From the NCBI GenBank assembly GCA_052035915.1, contig JBPOHE010000170.1, forward strand, positions 1-19,127: a stretch of 19,127 bases of DNA, read 5' to 3'. Shown here piece after piece: positions 16,426 to 19,127 of the stretch (position 1 is the stretch's first letter; every line of letters begins with the position of its first letter). The notes below the pieces were generated by a model. That model had not been told where the DNA came from. It saw only the letters and a program-made list of their open reading frames with translations, and ran no database searches. The stretch is from JBPOHE01 sp052035915 (GTDB taxonomy: Bacteria; Pseudomonadota; Gammaproteobacteria; Chromatiales; Chromatiaceae). The translations under genes and the position numbers were made by a program.

Positions 16426-16725
16426 CTAGAAGTCTCCGCCATACTCCTCGGGGAAGGCGGAATCGTCCGGCTGGATCTGGTGGAATAGGGGCGGCATGGC
16501 GCGTCGTTTGGCTTCATAGGCATCCAGCGATTCTTTGGTGATCAGCCCGGCCGCGATCTCTCGCAACGCCACCACCGTAGCTTTATCGTTTTCCCAGGCC
16601 ACGAGGGGTTCGAGCCCTCTTTCTTTTATTTTCGACAACTGCCTCGCCCTTCGTGTTGCGAGCAAGACCAAATTAAAGCGATTGTCCACATGCTGGAGGC
16701 AATCTTCCACCGTCACACGCGCCAT
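16426..16725 (-). CDS. rpoZ: RNA polymerase omega subunit
   Basis: Omega is the small subunit that helps fold and hold beta-prime in RNA polymerase and forms part of a ppGpp-binding site. The 99-residue protein starts MARVTVEDCLQHVDNRFNLV and continues LATRRARQL, the canonical omega N-terminus; this fixes the start at 16725 although the frame is open to 16839. Residues after about 60 are variable, ending in an acidic tail (EEYGGDF). It sits between gmk and spoT, the conserved gammaproteobacterial order, which ties the polymerase subunit and the ppGpp enzyme to one locus. No strong ribosome binding site is visible; GGGAG lies rather far upstream. Confidence 0.96.
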   Translation of the reverse strand: MARVTVEDCLQHVDNRFNLVLLATRRARQLSKIKERGLEPLVAWENDKATVVALREIAAGLITKESLDAYEAKRRAMPPLFHQIQPDDSAFPEEYGGDF

Positions 16726-16896
16726 AACTACCGACCCCACTCCCGCAAGGCCCCGCCGTCCGAATCCGAATCCGCTCCGACGAGGCTGACCAAAAACCGA
16801 TGACAAGGGAAGTATAAACGCCACTTTGCCCGGACCCAAAGCGCCGGGGGCGATTTTCTGCCGCCGCCCTTTCCTTCCAGGGCGGATCCGGGGGCT

Positions 16897-17556
16897 TCAG
16901 GCCCCGGTCAGCAAGGCCGCCAGCCCGGATTCCAGTCGTTGCTCCTGGACCTCGCGGCGCAGTCGGGCGGCCTGAAAGATACTCGACAGACCACGAAGGG
17001 CCTCGCTGAAATCGTCGTTCACCAGCAGATAGTCATATTCCCGGTAGTGGATCATCTCGTTGATGGCATCGCGCATGCGCCTGGCGATCACCGCCTCGTC
17101 GTCCTGCCCACGGCCGCGGAGACGTTGCTCCAGGCTTTCCAGGGAGGGCGGTAGGATGAAGATCGAACAGACCCCGGGAAAAGCCTGACGGATCTGCCGG
17201 GCCCCCTGCCAGTCGATCTCCAGGATCACATCCAGTCCCTGATCGAGGAGGGACTCGACCTCCAGACGCGAGGTTCCATACTGGTTGTCGAACACCCGGG
17301 CCTGTTCCAGAAAGGCGTTCTCCGCCACCATGGCCTCGAAACTCCGGGGGTCGATGAAATAATACTCCACCCCATGGGTCTCCCCCGGGCGGGGCTTACG
17401 GGTGGTATGGGAACAGCTCACCCGGACCAGGGGATCCCGCTCCCGCAGGGCCTTCACCAGACTGGTCTTGCCGCCCCCGGAAGGGGCGGACAGGATATAG
17501 AGGGTACCTCGTCCCTGTTTCTCGCTGGTCCCATCGAGCGACTCTGCCTGACTCAT
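16897..17556 (-). CDS. gmk: Guanylate kinase
   Basis: Guanylate kinase phosphorylates GMP to GDP with ATP, feeding GTP and ppGpp synthesis. The start at 17556 gives 219 residues and has GGAGGT ten bases upstream. The open frame reaches 17649, but that extension lacks similarity to the family. The P-loop is APSGGGKTS at 24-32. The GMP-binding region has SCSHTTRKPRPGE and GVEYYFI, and the ILEIDWQGARQ segment is typical. The length is slightly above the 207 residues of the E. coli enzyme. It is followed by rpoZ after about 170 bp, the usual neighbour, and preceded by modC, which is not a usual one. Confidence 0.96.
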   Translation of the reverse strand: MSQAESLDGTSEKQGRGTLYILSAPSGGGKTSLVKALRERDPLVRVSCSHTTRKPRPGETHGVEYYFIDPRSFEAMVAENAFLEQARVFDNQYGTSRLEVESLLDQGLDVILEIDWQGARQIRQAFPGVCSIFILPPSLESLEQRLRGRGQDDEAVIARRMRDAINEMIHYREYDYLLVNDDFSEALRGLSSIFQAARLRREVQEQRLESGLAALLTGA

Positions 17557-17689
17557 GCTGTGCCCCACCTCCGGGCAGAAGTTGTTGGTTGAAGACTGGG
17601 TTGTCATCATGCCTGCCGGCGGGTCGCTTGAGAACAACCATGAGCCCATCCGACGGGGATCTCCTTGATGTGGTCGACAGGACCGCTGT

Positions 17690-18763
17690 TCAGCCGATCA
17701 GGGCCGCCGTCTTGATCTGGACGAAGACCGGCTTGCCCGGGCTCAGGGCAAGAGCATCGGCGGAACGGTGGGTGAGCCGGGCCAGAACCGGGGTGGTGCC
17801 GACCTGGAGACGCACCAGTGCCAGGGCCGGATGGGTATCGGTGGCGATCTCCGTCACCATGGCCGGCAGGATGTTGAGGATACTGGTGTCGCCATGTCGG
17901 CTCTGGGTCAGACTCACGTCCCGGGCCAGGATACGGACGCGAACCGGCTGGCCGAGGGGGTGTCCGCTGTCCCGCACCCAGACGGCGCCGCCGTCGAAGC
18001 GGACCAGCGCCAGTCCCCAGACGCTGTCTCGTTCCACCACCTCGGCGTCCAGCACCACCCCGGCGTCTTCCCCCAGGCGGATGGGCAGATCCAGGCGGGC
18101 CAGGATTTCCGTCAGCGGTCCCTGGGCGAGCGCACGGCCCTCGTCCAGCACCACCAGGTAATCGGCCAATCGCGCCACCTCGTCCGGGGCATGGCTCACA
18201 TAGATCAAGGGGATCTCCAGTTCGGCGCGCAGGCGTTCCAGATAGGGCAGGATTTCCTGCTTGCGGAGCAGGTCCAGGGCGGAGAGCGGTTCGTCCAGGA
18301 GCAGGACCCGGGGGCTGGTGAGCAGGGCGCGGGCAATGGCTACCCGCTGACGTTCGCCGCCGGAAAGATGCTCCGGTCGACGCTCCAGCAGGTGACCTAG
18401 GCCCAGCAGATCGAGCACGGGAGGGAGGTCCAGCCGCCGCTGGGCCGGCGGCACCCGCTTCAGGCCGTACTCCAGATTCTTTCTGACGCTGAGATGGGGA
18501 AAGAGGCGGGACTCTTGGAACACATAGCCCAGGGAACGGCGGTAACTGGGTAGGAAGATGTCGGCCTCGTCCTGCTGCCAGATCTGACCCTTGACCTCCA
18601 GAAAGCCCGGTGCTCGCTCCAGACCGGCGATCAGCCGCAACAGGCTGGTCTTGCCGGAGCCGGAATGACCGAACAGGGCCGTCACACCTTGTCCCGGGAG
18701 GTCGAGATCCACCTCCAGGCGGAAGGCACCGCGGTCCAGGCGAAAGCAGGCACGGATCCCCAT
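17690..18763 (-). CDS. modC: Molybdate ABC transporter ATP-binding protein ModC
   Basis: The 357-residue ATPase powers molybdate import through ModB with the binding protein ModA. Domain order: Walker A GHSGSGKT at 32-39, Q-loop Q83, signature LSGGERQ at 133-139, Walker B LLLDEP at 154-159, switch H191, then a C-terminal molybdate-binding Mop/TOBE domain from about residue 290 (SILNILPAMVTEI). The Mop domain separates ModC from generic ABC ATPases. The start is fixed because an in-frame TGA lies four codons upstream. modA and modB normally precede modC, but here the upstream 360 bp hold a hairpin and the beginning of an IS256-type element. The rest of the operon may lie beyond the element or be displaced. 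The downstream gene is gmk. Confidence 0.93.
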   Translation of the reverse strand: MGIRACFRLDRGAFRLEVDLDLPGQGVTALFGHSGSGKTSLLRLIAGLERAPGFLEVKGQIWQQDEADIFLPSYRRSLGYVFQESRLFPHLSVRKNLEYGLKRVPPAQRRLDLPPVLDLLGLGHLLERRPEHLSGGERQRVAIARALLTSPRVLLLDEPLSALDLLRKQEILPYLERLRAELEIPLIYVSHAPDEVARLADYLVVLDEGRALAQGPLTEILARLDLPIRLGEDAGVVLDAEVVERDSVWGLALVRFDGGAVWVRDSGHPLGQPVRVRILARDVSLTQSRHGDTSILNILPAMVTEIATDTHPALALVRLQVGTTPVLARLTHRSADALALSPGKPVFVQIKTAALIG

Positions 18764-18941
18764 GAACGCCGTTCAGCTCAGATCCAGGCCCGGAATTTCT
18801 TTGGGCCTGGGCAGAAAAAGCCTGGCTTCATAAACATTGGTGATCGTGTAAAAAATAAATGTTCATTTCGCATTCTTGGCATGGAAATTCCCTCCGGTCA
18901 CTGGTGTTCTGTGCTGGGCCGACTGGTTTGTAACCTGGGTA
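18764..18941. promoter_or_regulatory. modC upstream spacer with a hairpin
   Basis: This 178-bp space lies between modC and the insertion sequence. CCAGGCCC at 18784-18791 pairs perfectly with GGGCCTGG at 18803-18810 around an 11-base loop, about 20 bp before the modC start. An AT-rich stretch at 18830-18870 contains a near-dyad (ATAAACATT / AATGTTCAT) and may hold a promoter. No ModE box or molybdenum-cofactor riboswitch pattern is recognised, and no gene is supported. Confidence 0.45.
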
Positions 18942-18981
18942 GTGTCCCAGGAAGTGGTGTAAGAAACTGAGTAGTTTGGTT

Positions 18982-19017
18982 CCCCTCGGGTGCCCCGCAG
19001 GCGGGGCACCCGAGGGG
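18982..19017 (+). terminator. 16-bp perfect hairpin in the IS256-type leader
   Basis: CCCCTCGGGTGCCCCG at 18982-18997 pairs without mismatch with CGGGGCACCCGAGGGG at 19002-19017 around a CAGG loop. It stands between the element's terminal repeat and the transposase ribosome binding site. There is no U-tract on the plus strand. It may block read-through transcription or translation of the transposase from outside promoters, a protection known from several IS families. This role is inference. Confidence 0.7.
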
Positions 19018-19091
19018 CGCGATTGGGAGGTCATCGAAAACTCCGGTAAGGTATGGGTTACAACACACTCAACCTCACTGAGGAGAAATCG

Positions 19092-19127
19092 ATGACCTCT
19101 GACAGCATGCAACTTTCCGAACTCCTT
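19092..19127 (+). CDS. IS256-family transposase, N-terminal fragment (3' end outside window)
   Basis: ATG at 19092 is preceded by GAGGAG seven bases upstream and opens MTSDSMQLSELL, running off the edge. The short opening resembles the N-terminus of Mutator/IS256 transposases (a polar start, then an ELL-type helix), and the upstream repeat supports that reading. With twelve codons visible the family call is tentative. Confidence 0.5.
   Translation, partial: MTSDSMQLSELL

Larger units (their letters stand above)
18942..19127 (+). mobile_element. Left end of an IS256-family insertion sequence (runs off the window)
   Basis: GTGTCCCAGGAAGTGGTGTA near 18942 resembles the terminal repeats of IS256/Mutator-type elements. 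About 150 bp further on, a transposase-like reading frame begins behind a good ribosome binding site. The exact outer end and the target duplication cannot be set, because the other end is outside the window. The leader contains a very long hairpin, listed separately. Confidence 0.6.

Noticed and set aside
18773..18862. Tail of modB ending just before modC
   Set aside because: A minus-strand frame of about 29 codons ends in TGA four codons before modC, but it is bounded upstream by another stop and does not resemble a ModB membrane C-terminus.

Overview
The window is a high-GC, densely coding bacterial segment. It most resembles a gammaproteobacterial autotroph, probably of the Chromatiales (purple sulfur bacterium) type. 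That placement is inferred from three things: the order gmk-rpoZ-spoT-ridA, which matches the core arrangement of Gammaproteobacteria; a class II, CbbA-like fructose-bisphosphate aldolase in a tkt-gap-pgk-fba cluster of the kind used for the Calvin cycle; and many short palindromic repeats in the intergenic spaces. I see no rRNA, tRNA or CRISPR array.

All the full-length genes lie on the minus strand, so the biological reading order runs from right to left. At the right edge is the start of an IS256-type insertion sequence on the plus strand, with a very strong hairpin in its leader. Next come modC (molybdate ABC ATPase, without modA or modB in view) and the housekeeping block gmk-rpoZ-spoT-ridA (GMP kinase, RNA polymerase omega, ppGpp synthetase/hydrolase, imine deaminase). 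A TRAP dicarboxylate transporter follows as dctP, an intrinsic terminator, then dctQ overlapping dctM. After an AT-rich spacer comes the carbon-metabolism cluster tkt, an intrinsic terminator, gap, pgk and fba.

The left 4.4 kb is an accessory region. It holds a MITE-like element with a nested REP pair, a type I restriction subunit gene (hsdR) carrying an in-frame insertion made of palindromic repeats, another inverted REP pair, and a toxin-antitoxin pair. The MazF-like toxin gene of that pair is cut by an IS30-family element whose transposase tail opens the window.

Two architectural themes stand out. First, in both multigene clusters an intrinsic terminator sits immediately upstream of the ribosome binding site of the second gene (tkt|gap and dctP|dctQ). 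The downstream genes must therefore be expressed by read-through, which would give stepped stoichiometry. Second, at least five different palindromic-repeat families occupy gene-free spaces, and one has been accepted inside a coding sequence. I do not see a convincing, wholly undescribed multi-gene system. The most unusual protein feature is the long histidine- and acid-rich cytoplasmic tail of DctQ.
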